Positions 1 to 5,964 of a DNA stretch of 7,972 nt are shown here, piece after piece. This DNA comes from Dehalococcoidia bacterium. GTDB taxonomy: Bacteria; Chloroflexota; Dehalococcoidia; JACPQF01. Position 1 is the first letter of the stretch. Each line of letters starts with the position of its first letter. A model generated the notes under the pieces. It was not told the origin of the DNA and ran no database searches. It saw only the letters and a list, made by a program, of their open reading frames with translations. The position numbers were made by a program, and so were the translations under genes. The stretch spans positions 1 through 7,972 of the forward strand of contig JAUSEJ010000447.1 of assembly GCA_030650265.1 (NCBI GenBank), in the 5' to 3' direction.

Positions 1-448
1 CGAGAACGATCTTCCCGAACATCTGGATGAATCGGCGGTAAGTGTCGTACGCAAACCTATCGTTACCGGTCAGGTCGATCAATCCTTTGAGCGTCTCGGC
101 GTTGAGGCCAAGGTTTAGCACCGTGTCCATCATGCCTGGCATGGAGAACCTGGCGCCGGAGCGAACGGAAACCAGCAGGGGATTGGCCGGTTTTCCGAAA
201 GTCTAGCCGGTCTCACGTTCCGTCTTCTTGAGGGCTGCCAGGGTTTGGTCCCACATTCCGGGTGGGAAGGCTTTTCCGGAGGCATAATAGGCGTTGCAGG
301 CTTCCGTCGTAATTGTGAAGCCGGGAGGGACGGGAAGTCCGGCGTTCTTCATTTCCGATAGGCCGGCGCCTTTGCCACCGAGAAGATCGCGCATCTTTGC
401 GTTTCCATCTTCGAATAGGTATACCCATGTCTTAGAGCCTTGTGCCAC
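1..448 (-). pseudogene. ppdK: Pyruvate, phosphate dikinase, N-terminal part, interrupted by an in-frame TAG
   Basis: PPDK interconverts pyruvate + ATP + Pi and PEP + AMP + PPi in the cytoplasm. The start is GTG at 446-448, preceded by AAGGAGG (456-462) with 7-nt spacing; an upstream in-frame extension to 514 has no comparable site and would cover the -10 box. Visible family motifs are WVYLFEDGNA, the ATP-binding LLGGKGAGL loop (Lys26, equivalent to Lys22 of the Clostridium symbiosum enzyme) and GLPVPPGFTITTEACNAYY. A TAG stop falls at codon 82 (203-205). The same frame then continues as intact [23 protein letters not shown] (Arg96, equivalent to Arg92), [14 protein letters not shown], to the window edge. 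Family members usually have Lys at the TAG position, so one substitution (AAG to TAG) explains it, with no frameshift. The gene is partial on the left; the full enzyme is about 870-900 aa. It could be a real nonsense mutation, a sequencing error or readthrough. Identity is near certain, functional status is open. Confidence 0.9.
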
Positions 449-455
449 GCAGTAA

Positions 456-462
456 CCTCCTT
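456..462 (-). promoter_or_regulatory. Ribosome binding site setting the GTG start of ppdK
   Basis: AAGGAGG on the minus strand lies 7 nt before GTG (446-448). It decides the start in favour of this GTG, which gives the N-terminus M-AQGSKTWVYLF usual for the family, over ATG codons farther upstream. Confidence 0.8.
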
Positions 463-512
463 GGAGAGAATATAGTTGTTTGCAATTCCCGCTGGTGATT
501 GCGGCTGCGCGC

Positions 513-541
513 ATTATATAGGATTCTAGATTCTTTCACAA
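513..541 (-). promoter_or_regulatory. Sigma70-type promoter of ppdK
   Basis: On the minus strand TTGTGA (536-541) and a perfect TATAAT (513-518) are separated by 17 nt. Transcription would begin near 505, giving a leader of about 57 nt before the GTG. The -35 box lies within the last codons of the preceding membrane-protein gene (stop at 526-528), so ppdK can be transcribed independently of the upstream operon. Confidence 0.65.
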
Positions 542-2400
542 GCGCTTGATATGGGTTGGGCACCTGGCCAGAGGTTTCGGGCAGCGAAGATCCAGGTGCA
601 GAAGATCACGGGCCAGCCCAGGGAAAGCAGACCGTAAAAGGGCCAAATGCTTTCGTCAAAGATGCCTGGATCCTGGTTCTGTACGCACTTCAACCAGACC
701 AGCGCCGCGCAAAACAGCGAGACGTAACCGAGGTAGAAGAGAAGCCGTCCGACGCGGGGAAAGCGCCGGCCATCATGATTGGTGAAGCGCGATCCCGACA
801 TTACGAAGTCCCAAGGCAGGGCGACAGCAAGGACGATTAGCGCTGCCGAGTCTTTTGGCAGGGCAAGTCCGCCGGGGAACAGGTGAAAGGAGGTGGCAAT
901 AAGACCGGCGATTGCTACAATGCCGATCAGTGCGCCCAGACCCAGGGTCACGGCAAGCAGTCTCCGCCGGCGTACCGCCGCTTCGGGTCGGTGGAAGGCA
1001 GCCACCAGGGCGGTTACGGGGACGACCAAAAGCAAGGCCGCCTGCACCAGGACGAGGAGATCGTTCATCTGCGTCTCTTGCTCGTACAAGGAGTAGAATA
1101 CAGACACAATGGTAAAGGTCAGAAGCAGGGTGGCCAAAATGGCGACCTTCTCCCGGTTCAGTGAACGCGTTGCCATAAAGAATACGGTGAGCACCGCCGC
1201 CGTAATTGACGCGGCCACGTCCAGGTCTGGCAGTATGACCAACGGCCAAATCCCGGCTACGTCCAAGCCTACCATTTGGAAAAGAATTCGCGGACTGCCG
1301 ATGGCGACTATGATCCAGATTCCGTAGATAAGGAGGAATAGCGTAGCCGTACCGGCCCGGCGCTTTAACAGCCGCATGGTGAAGAAGAGAAGCGATGCGA
1401 GGCTGGCGGCCGCGAAGCCGGTGATAAACCACATAAGTGTCATGCTGGCGCCGACGAAGGTCATAATGGAACCGGCTTGTTTGGGCAGGAACTCGTTGGC
1501 GATCACTGCCGAAAGCAGCACGACGAAAAGCAGACAAGAGAGGACGAATAGCAGCCAAAAAGGCGGTTCGTAATGCAGTCTTCCACTCTTCCGGAGGAGA
1601 AAGCTGAGCAATCCGATACCCAAGATCACGGCAAACGAGGGGATAACCCGCACTCCCGGCCTGAAGCCGGCGGCAACACCAAGGACTACCTTTGCCGCCG
1701 CCGCCACGACAATGAATCCGGCGGCGACTGGCAAGGGAACAAACGTCGTTATTTTGTCAGAAACCCACTGGCTGGTCTGCTGTGAGAGCTCGCCCAGGTC
1801 CAATCCTGCCAGAACCAGGGCTGGCATGAGAAAGAAGGTGAGCATGAGGACCTGATCGGTGATCGACAACGAGTATATCAAGAGATCATAGGGCGATGGG
1901 TTCGAGAGTGACATTACGATCGTTGCCAGGTTGAACAATCCGCCGAGAGCAGCGATCACGAGAAAGTCGACGACGATGGGAAGGCGGCGAAGGCCAATCT
2001 TGCGGACCAGAAAGTATACCCAGATGGCGATCAGGGAAAGAGAGGCGATCGGCCAGCCGCTATCGGCGGTGGCGCCCCTCCACATTACGATGGTCATCAT
2101 AGCGAGGAAGAAGAAAGCCAGCCACCAGCGAGCCTGTAACGCGCCGGTGAGGGTGAAGGCCCAGGCGCTAACCATTAAGAAAGACGTGAGGAAGAGGAAG
2201 GGAACTCCCACCGTCAGATAGGTATCGCCAACCATGCCGACGATAATGGTCGGGAATGGGACGTCCCTGAGCAACAGCATCAAAATGCCGATGGCCATCT
2301 GACCGATACCGAGTCCCGTAAAGACCCGCGTCGTCGTCGACATCGATTTCAGCCGGACAGTGTGCTCTTGAACCCGCAGGTTCGCTATTCCTTCACTCAT
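526..2400 (-). CDS. Polytopic integral membrane protein of unknown function (624 aa)
   Basis: I do not recognise this family. The protein is very hydrophobic and I count roughly 16-18 candidate membrane segments along its length, for example about 25-45, 62-85, 140-160, 222-245, 282-303, 352-370, 450-470, 483-507, 555-575 and 590-612. They are joined by short loops with Arg/Lys clusters (KRRAG, RRRR near residues 478-481). No catalytic motif, lipobox or large soluble domain is visible. ATG at 2398-2400 abuts the TAG of the upstream glycosyltransferase (2401-2403), and AAAGGTGAG inside the upstream gene's last codons is the ribosome binding site, so the two are probably co-translated. A second Met at residue 20 is a less likely start. 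The pairing suggests a role in moving or modifying a cell-surface glycan or lipid-linked sugar, but this is inference from position only. It ends in TAG at 526-528. Confidence 0.8.
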   Translation of the reverse strand: MSEGIANLRVQEHTVRLKSMSTTTRVFTGLGIGQMAIGILMLLLRDVPFPTIIVGMVGDTYLTVGVPFLFLTSFLMVSAWAFTLTGALQARWWLAFFFLAMMTIVMWRGATADSGWPIASLSLIAIWVYFLVRKIGLRRLPIVVDFLVIAALGGLFNLATIVMSLSNPSPYDLLIYSLSITDQVLMLTFFLMPALVLAGLDLGELSQQTSQWVSDKITTFVPLPVAAGFIVVAAAAKVVLGVAAGFRPGVRVIPSFAVILGIGLLSFLLRKSGRLHYEPPFWLLFVLSCLLFVVLLSAVIANEFLPKQAGSIMTFVGASMTLMWFITGFAAASLASLLFFTMRLLKRRAGTATLFLLIYGIWIIVAIGSPRILFQMVGLDVAGIWPLVILPDLDVAASITAAVLTVFFMATRSLNREKVAILATLLLTFTIVSVFYSLYEQETQMNDLLVLVQAALLLVVPVTALVAAFHRPEAAVRRRRLLAVTLGLGALIGIVAIAGLIATSFHLFPGGLALPKDSAALIVLAVALPWDFVMSGSRFTNHDGRRFPRVGRLLFYLGYVSLFCAALVWLKCVQNQDPGIFDESIWPFYGLLSLGWPVIFCTWIFAARNLWPGAQPISSACERI

Positions 2401-3843
2401 CTAAGTCTCACCTTTCGCAATCAGCATCATGGTGATACCGCCGAAGAAGACCAGCCAGGCGATTGTCAGAGGCATACTCAACTCGTTGGGATAAACGATG
2501 GCGGGAGCGAAGACCGTCAGATCCACCCCTACGTAGCTGCTTGCCGCTGAGAGGAGGCTGGCCTTACCGAGCGGGTGGTTATACATCAAGATCGGATCGG
2601 CGACAAATGCAGCCGAGACCGCCAGGCTGGGAATCAGTAACAGTGCCTGGACGGTGCGACCAAAGGTCGTTCTAGCTGCCGCCTGCACCGCTGCGACAAG
2701 AGGAAGCGTGAGGAGGGGGAGTATGGCCACCAGATAGCGACCCGGAGGGCACCACTCGCCCCACCACTGCCGGTAGAACGAAATCATAACCAGATACGGT
2801 ACTGATACCGCCAGAAGCCAGAGGACATCTCTTCCTGCCTGGCTACCGTCCGCTCCGGCAGACCTCCAGCGTCTCAAAATCAGAATCAATCCTGAAAACA
2901 CTAGAACGTAGATAGGAGCATAGATCAACAATCCCCACTGTTGATCGACAAGCTGGCCGGTCAGAGCAGCCACAACGCCCCCCAATCCAACGAACCCGGC
3001 GTGGTCCTGGGTGTTGGGCATCAGGCTCGTGTATAGATGATAGTTCAGGCCGAGAAAGCCGACAGATCCCACAGCAAGTGGCCCGACAAACAGCGCCAAA
3101 CCGCGAATCTTCCGGCGCGAGAATTGGTGATTGCCGAACAGATAGAAGATGGTAAGCGGCAGGACAATAAAAGCAAACCGGCTATGTAGCCAGGGCAGCA
3201 AGGCCAGGGCGAGACCGGCGATCAGCGCCCGGTAAGGCCCATCGTTGCCCAGGCGCGCTCGCCGGAAGACGTAGATTGTACAAAGAGCGGCGGGTATCTC
3301 GGGGAAGATCAGGAAAGCGTAGCTGAGCAAGGGATTGGTAGCGGCCATGATCGCCGTCACATAGAAGGCGACGCGGTTGCTGGCACCGCTCTCACGGGCA
3401 AGAAGATAGATGTTCGCCGCCAGAAGAGCCGTCAGGAAGCACATGAAGGCCGCCACCACTGCCCGGCTGCCGGTGACCTCACCGAGCCAGAATTGATCGC
3501 CTATCCAGTAGAATGGGGCAATGAGCACGGCGAGACCGGGCTGGTGCTTTGAATAGTGGCCGGCAATGGTCGTTTGCGATTGGTGAGGTCCGAGTTCATA
3601 AGGATAGAAGCGCCAGTAATCGCCCTGGACATCGTGAGTCTCGGTCAGATCGAGGGTGTGATGATAGATCAGACTATGCGCCATCTCAAGATAATACGGC
3701 TCATCGCCGGTCGGCACGGGCACCGGGATTGGCAACGGGCGCAGCGTGTCAATTCTATAGGGCAGCAAGACGAGATAACATAAAAGAACGGCCACAAAGA
3801 CGATCAAACTTCCCCGGTTGCGATGAAGCGCCGCTTTCAACAT
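2401..3843 (-). CDS. Predicted GT-C-type membrane glycosyltransferase (480 aa)
   Basis: It is probably a polyprenyl-phosphate-sugar-dependent transferase acting on the outer face of the cytoplasmic membrane. After a first membrane helix (about 13-29) comes a loop with the acidic pair Asp47-Glu48 in PTGDEPYYLEMAHSL, the usual place for the catalytic/metal-binding DE of GT-C enzymes. Then come YSKHQPGLAVLIAPFYWIGD (about 97-116), many further helices, and WWGEWCPPGRYL (360-371) before the last helices. This motif order is common in glycosyltransferase family 39-like proteins of unknown specificity; acceptor and sugar cannot be read from sequence. The start is ATG 3841-3843, preceded by AAAGGAG 5-7 nt upstream. 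An extension to 3921 would add 26 non-hydrophobic residues without a ribosome binding site. Its TAG stop touches the ATG of the 624-aa membrane protein, so it is the first gene of a two-gene operon. Confidence 0.8.
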   Translation of the reverse strand: MLKAALHRNRGSLIVFVAVLLCYLVLLPYRIDTLRPLPIPVPVPTGDEPYYLEMAHSLIYHHTLDLTETHDVQGDYWRFYPYELGPHQSQTTIAGHYSKHQPGLAVLIAPFYWIGDQFWLGEVTGSRAVVAAFMCFLTALLAANIYLLARESGASNRVAFYVTAIMAATNPLLSYAFLIFPEIPAALCTIYVFRRARLGNDGPYRALIAGLALALLPWLHSRFAFIVLPLTIFYLFGNHQFSRRKIRGLALFVGPLAVGSVGFLGLNYHLYTSLMPNTQDHAGFVGLGGVVAALTGQLVDQQWGLLIYAPIYVLVFSGLILILRRWRSAGADGSQAGRDVLWLLAVSVPYLVMISFYRQWWGEWCPPGRYLVAILPLLTLPLVAAVQAAARTTFGRTVQALLLIPSLAVSAAFVADPILMYNHPLGKASLLSAASSYVGVDLTVFAPAIVYPNELSMPLTIAWLVFFGGITMMLIAKGET

Positions 3844-3952
3844 GCAGTGGCTCCTTTCGTCCGGTATGTCCGCCTGCAAGCCAGCCGACAGGGTCCGTGA
3901 AGGTAGACCGGACTGGCACACAAGCTTCAGGAAACAAGTTCAAGATTTGCGT

Positions 3953-3961
3953 ATTATAGCA
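3953..3961 (-). promoter_or_regulatory. Extended -10 promoter of the glycosyltransferase operon
   Basis: The minus strand reads TGC-TATAAT, a perfect -10 with the TGn extension. No good -35 is present at 16-18 nt (CAATCC at 17), which extended -10 promoters tolerate. The start would be near 3946, about 100 nt before the ATG at 3843. Confidence 0.6.
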
Positions 3962-4172
3962 TGTTGCACTGTCCTGGATTGGCGTGAGGAATAATCGCCA
4001 GTGAAGTTGATGTGCTAACAGATAGCTGGTGAAGAAGGATCACGGCTTGTCTAATCTGGCGAATCATTCATCCGACTTGTCAGCAAGAGCGGAAAGCAGA
4101 CATCTGGTTTTCGTTCCTTCTTGGGGCGCTCTTCCTCCGCTTCACTCTCGATGACCAGACCGAGCAAAAAGC

Positions 4173-4201
4173 TTGACTTGAGGCTTAGCAGGTGCTACCA
4201 T
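4173..4201 (+). promoter_or_regulatory. Promoter of the UPF0175/DUF3368 operon
   Basis: TTGACT (4173-4178), a 17-nt spacer, then TACCAT (4196-4201) with TG at -15/-14 (extended -10). Transcription would start near 4208, 57 nt before the antitoxin ATG. The -35 lies in a tandem CTTGA-CTTGA, a possible site for autoregulation by the antitoxin; that last point is inference. Confidence 0.55.
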
Positions 4202-4265
4202 CAAACGGAGAGGAGATGGCGTGACGGCGCCGATTGTAGAGGCGCGGTGAAGCCAGGAGGGTTCA

Positions 4266-4517
4266 ATGGCGACACGGCAGATCATCATGAACATACCAGA
4301 AGAGATACTGATCGCCGAGAAGACGGACGAAGCAACCTTCGCCCGAGAACTGCGCGTTTTGGCAGCGGTCAAGCTGTATGAGCTAGGTCGCTTGTCCTCT
4401 GGTCGCGCCGCCGAACTTGCCGGCATGTCTCGCGTAGAGTTCCTACTGGCTCTTGGACGCTACAAGGTGTTCCCCTTTCAAGCTGAAGTAGCAGACTTGG
4501 AAGGCCATCGTGCCTGA
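4266..4517 (+). CDS. UPF0175 family antitoxin (83 aa)
   Basis: Small predicted DNA-binding antitoxin. The N-terminus (residues 4-15, RQIIMNIPEEIL) and the block FARELRVLAAVKLYELGRLS (25-44) are characteristic of UPF0175. SSGRAAELAGMSRVEFLLALGRY (about 44-66) forms the expected helix-turn-helix with AAELAG as the turn. The family usually pairs with a downstream DUF3368 or PIN-type toxin, as here. The start ATG has AGGAGG (4255-4260) 5 nt upstream. Its TGA (4515-4517) overlaps the GTG start of the toxin by 8 nt, indicating translational coupling. It probably neutralises the toxin by direct binding and represses its own promoter; both roles are inferred from the family arrangement. Confidence 0.85.
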   Translation: MATRQIIMNIPEEILIAEKTDEATFARELRVLAAVKLYELGRLSSGRAAELAGMSRVEFLLALGRYKVFPFQAEVADLEGHRA

Positions 4518-4935
4518 AGCCATCAGCAATACCTCGTCTCTGGTCTATCTTCATCGCGTCGGTGCAATTGACTGGCTGCCACAGTTGTTGAGCGAGGTGT
4601 GGATGCCCAAAGCGGTGTTCGCTGAACTCGCAGAAGGCGGGAAAAGAGGTTATGATGTTCCGGCCCTTGGCAACCATCGTTGGCCTCAAGTTGTAGACCC
4701 GCGTGCCACACCTTCCGAATGGCTATCACTGGATTTGGGCACGGGAGAATTGGCCGCGATGGCTCTAGCACTCGAAAACCCCTCGCGTGTTATCTTGCTG
4801 GATGATATGCTGGCCCGCCGCACCGCTCATGCAGCTGGGCTGAGGGTTTGGGGGACTTTGAAGGTATTGCTGGAGGCAAAGGCGCAGGGTTTGACGGATA
4901 TGATCGGGCCTCTGGTCAATCGTCTGAGCGATTAG
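4510..4935 (+). CDS. DUF3368 family PIN-like toxin (141 aa)
   Basis: Predicted ribonuclease toxin partner of the UPF0175 antitoxin. Family signatures in order: ISNTSSLVYLHRVGAIDWLP (5-24), WMPKAVFAELAEGG (31-44), DLGTGELAAMALALE (75-89), VILLDDMLARRTAHAAGL (94-111), and GTLKVLLEAKAQGL near the C-terminus. Candidate PIN acidic residues are Glu39, Glu80, Asp98 and Asp99; the first position is Asn7 instead of Asp, which is usual in DUF3368. Length is typical. The GTG start (4510-4512) overlaps the antitoxin end and has GGAAGG (4499-4504) before it. RNA cleavage activity is inferred from the PIN-like fold and has rarely been tested for this family. The gene ends in TAG. Confidence 0.83.
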   Translation: MPEAISNTSSLVYLHRVGAIDWLPQLLSEVWMPKAVFAELAEGGKRGYDVPALGNHRWPQVVDPRATPSEWLSLDLGTGELAAMALALENPSRVILLDDMLARRTAHAAGLRVWGTLKVLLEAKAQGLTDMIGPLVNRLSD

Positions 4936-4958
4936 GGGATGTGGTTATCTGGTGAACT

Positions 4959-4984
4959 CCGCCAACGCATTTTGGTCTTGGCGG
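4959..4984 (+). terminator. Weak hairpin downstream of the toxin gene
   Basis: CCGCCAA (4959-4965) and TTGGCGG (4978-4984) form a perfect 7-bp stem with a 12-nt loop, 23 nt after the toxin stop. No T-run follows, so it may be Rho-dependent or just an mRNA-stabilising hairpin. Confidence 0.35.
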
Positions 4985-5206
4985 GTGAAAGCTAGTATTA
5001 CAACGGATAGCTAAATGCATGGTTGATCGCGATCTGGCGTTACGACAGAAGTGGACAGGCGATTACGAGAGGCACAAAGATGGCCGTCTCGGCAGGGATT
5101 CTGGTCCGGTAGGTGGAGTAGGTACCCTGCACAAAAGCGACACTCTACTTCCCGCCGTTATGTGGTTCGGCCGCAGCGGGGCTGTTACGCATCATCTGGG
5201 CCATTG

Positions 5207-5231
5207 GTTCCGAGAACGCCCATTATCAGAA
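5207..5231 (+). repeat. Left copy of 25-bp direct repeat flanking Thoeris
   Basis: It matches 7468-7492 in the same orientation at 22 of 25 positions, including an exact 13-mer CCCATTATCAGAA (5219-5231). Mismatches are at 5212, 5214 and 5218. It lies just upstream of the Thoeris promoter. A repeat on both sides of an accessory operon is what an integration footprint would leave, but this is not proven. Confidence 0.55.
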
Positions 5232-5257
5232 TCAAATCGGGATGTACAAGAAGAGGC

Positions 5258-5287
5258 TTGACATGACCATTTAAGTAGGCTTATAAT
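5258..5287 (+). promoter_or_regulatory. Consensus sigma70 promoter of the Thoeris operon
   Basis: TTGACA (5258-5263) and TATAAT (5282-5287), both perfect hexamers, are separated by 18 nt. Transcription would begin near 5294, leaving a leader of about 200 nt before thsB. This is the best-matching promoter in the window, suggesting substantial constitutive transcription unless controlled in the leader. Confidence 0.75.
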
Positions 5288-5304
5288 TGCCTCAGTCGTT
5301 CAGA

Positions 5305-5398
5305 CGCTTCTACTTATTACTATCATCCCCCAGGAAGCGATTAAGTTACAAGAGATGCAACCTCTTGGACATAGAAAGACTCACTACAGGCGTTGCAT
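5305..5398 (+). promoter_or_regulatory. Structured 5' leader of the Thoeris mRNA (three helices, possible pseudoknot)
   Basis: Helix A pairs CGCTTC (5305-5310) with GAAGCG (5334-5339). Helix B pairs CAAGAG (5349-5354) with CTCTTG (5362-5367), enclosing the 7-nt loop ATGCAAC (5355-5361). That entire loop is complementary to GTTGCAT (5392-5398), so it could form a pseudoknot with B or an alternative, exclusive stem. I recognise no known riboswitch or T-box. The function as a control element is inferred from complementarity and from the length of the leader. Confidence 0.4.
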
Positions 5399-5489
5399 GT
5401 GCCGTTTAGGGCGTTTAGGCAATCGAGTGCGGCAAAACGTCCGGTCAGCAGTGTATCACCCGAGTAAGAGATCGAGCGGAAGGGGATGA
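5355..5489 (+). CDS. Possible 44-codon upstream ORF in the Thoeris leader
   Basis: ATG (5355-5357) to TGA (5487-5489), ending 3 nt before the thsB ATG and overlapping its Shine-Dalgarno region. The peptide has 10 Arg and 2 Lys, no Asp or Glu, and begins MQPLGHRKTHYRRC. The ATG lies in the loop of a hairpin and has only a weak AAGAG in front. It might be a leader peptide coupling translation to thsB, or a chance frame. I see no known family. Confidence 0.2.
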   Translation: MQPLGHRKTHYRRCMCRLGRLGNRVRQNVRSAVYHPSKRSSGRG

Positions 5490-5492
5490 CAC

Positions 5493-5939
5493 ATGGCGCG
5501 TAGAGTATTTTTCAGCTTCCATTATCAACGGGACATCTGGCGTGTCAATCAGATCCGAAACATGCCAAGCATTATCGGATCGGCAGGCGCCGGCTTCCAA
5601 GATGCCTCTCTGTGGGAAGAGGCGAAGAAGAAGGGCGATGCGGCCATCAAGAAGCTCATTGATGATGGACTACAAAACACCAGCGTAACCGTCGTTTGTA
5701 TCGGCGCAAAAACAGCAGGACGCAAGTACATCAATTACGAGATCGAGCAGTCTATTGCGCGAGGAAATGGTATAGTCGGCATTCAGATTCATCACCTTAA
5801 AGATCAGAATGGCGAAACGGATACGTTGGGGGAGAAGCCCGCAAAGCTAACGGCCGCGGGTGCTAAGGTTTACAAGTACGTCGACAAGGAGAAGCTGGCA
5901 CAGATAATAGAAGAAGCAGCGAAGCCCGACGGCAATTAA
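5493..5939 (+). CDS. thsB: ThsB, Thoeris TIR-domain signal synthase (148 aa)
   Basis: Cytoplasmic sensor/synthase of the Thoeris anti-phage system. In the characterised Bacillus cereus MSX-D12 system, ThsB responds to phage by converting NAD+ into a cyclic ADP-ribose isomer that activates ThsA. The sequence starts with RRVFFSFHYQRDIWRVNQIRN, then DASLWEEAKKKGD (37-49), LQNTSVTVVCIGAKTAGRKYINYEIEQSI (60-88) and GNGIVGIQIHHLKD (91-104). This is the TIR-like DUF1863/MTH538 fold and closely resembles the first half of B. cereus ThsB. Glu83 in NYEIEQSI aligns with the catalytic Glu85 of that protein. At 148 aa it lacks about 40 C-terminal residues of the B. cereus protein and ends in a predicted helix (DKEKLAQIIEEAA). 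The start ATG has AAGGGG 7 nt upstream. thsA follows after 25 nt in the same operon. Confidence 0.88.
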   Translation: MARRVFFSFHYQRDIWRVNQIRNMPSIIGSAGAGFQDASLWEEAKKKGDAAIKKLIDDGLQNTSVTVVCIGAKTAGRKYINYEIEQSIARGNGIVGIQIHHLKDQNGETDTLGEKPAKLTAAGAKVYKYVDKEKLAQIIEEAAKPDGN

Positions 5940-5964
5940 GTGGCCTACGTCATGAGGTACTCAA

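Larger units (their letters stand above)
3844..4265. other. Divergent intergenic region between the glycosyltransferase operon and the toxin-antitoxin operon
   Basis: About 420 bases without a supportable gene. It holds the minus-strand promoter of the glycosyltransferase operon (around 3953-3961, leader about 100 nt) and the plus-strand promoter of the toxin-antitoxin pair (4173-4201). I see no tRNA, CRISPR repeat or long inverted repeat in it. Confidence 0.6.
4936..5492 (+). other. Intergenic region between toxin and Thoeris operon
   Basis: 557 bases with no convincing gene. Contents: a hairpin after the toxin (4959-4984), the left copy of a 25-bp direct repeat (5207-5231), a consensus promoter (5258-5287), and a structured leader with a small upstream ORF (about 5294-5492). 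A 50-codon open frame without a start (5122-5274) is discussed in the findings. Two overlapping ORFs of 71-80 codons at 5019-5266 have no ribosome binding site and look like random frames. Confidence 0.6.

Noticed and set aside
203..205. Pyrrolysine or general amber reassignment to explain the PPDK TAG
   Set aside because: TAG is the normal stop of three other genes in the window, and the PPDK position is normally Lys. There is no sign of a Pyl gene here. Mutation, error or readthrough is more likely.
773..1558. Minus-strand 261-codon ORF in another frame of the 624-aa gene
   Set aside because: It overlaps the hydrophobic membrane protein completely, and the translation is Arg/His/Pro/Gly-rich, typical of a shadow frame in G+C-rich DNA.
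3549..3959. Plus-strand 136-codon ORF opposite the glycosyltransferase start
   Set aside because: Antisense to a well-supported gene, Arg/Ser-rich, no ribosome binding site, and it spans the opposing promoter.
5019..5266. Two overlapping plus-strand ORFs of 80 and 71 codons
   Set aside because: No Shine-Dalgarno site, low-complexity Arg/Gly-rich translations, no recognisable family, and they end within or beside the Thoeris promoter.
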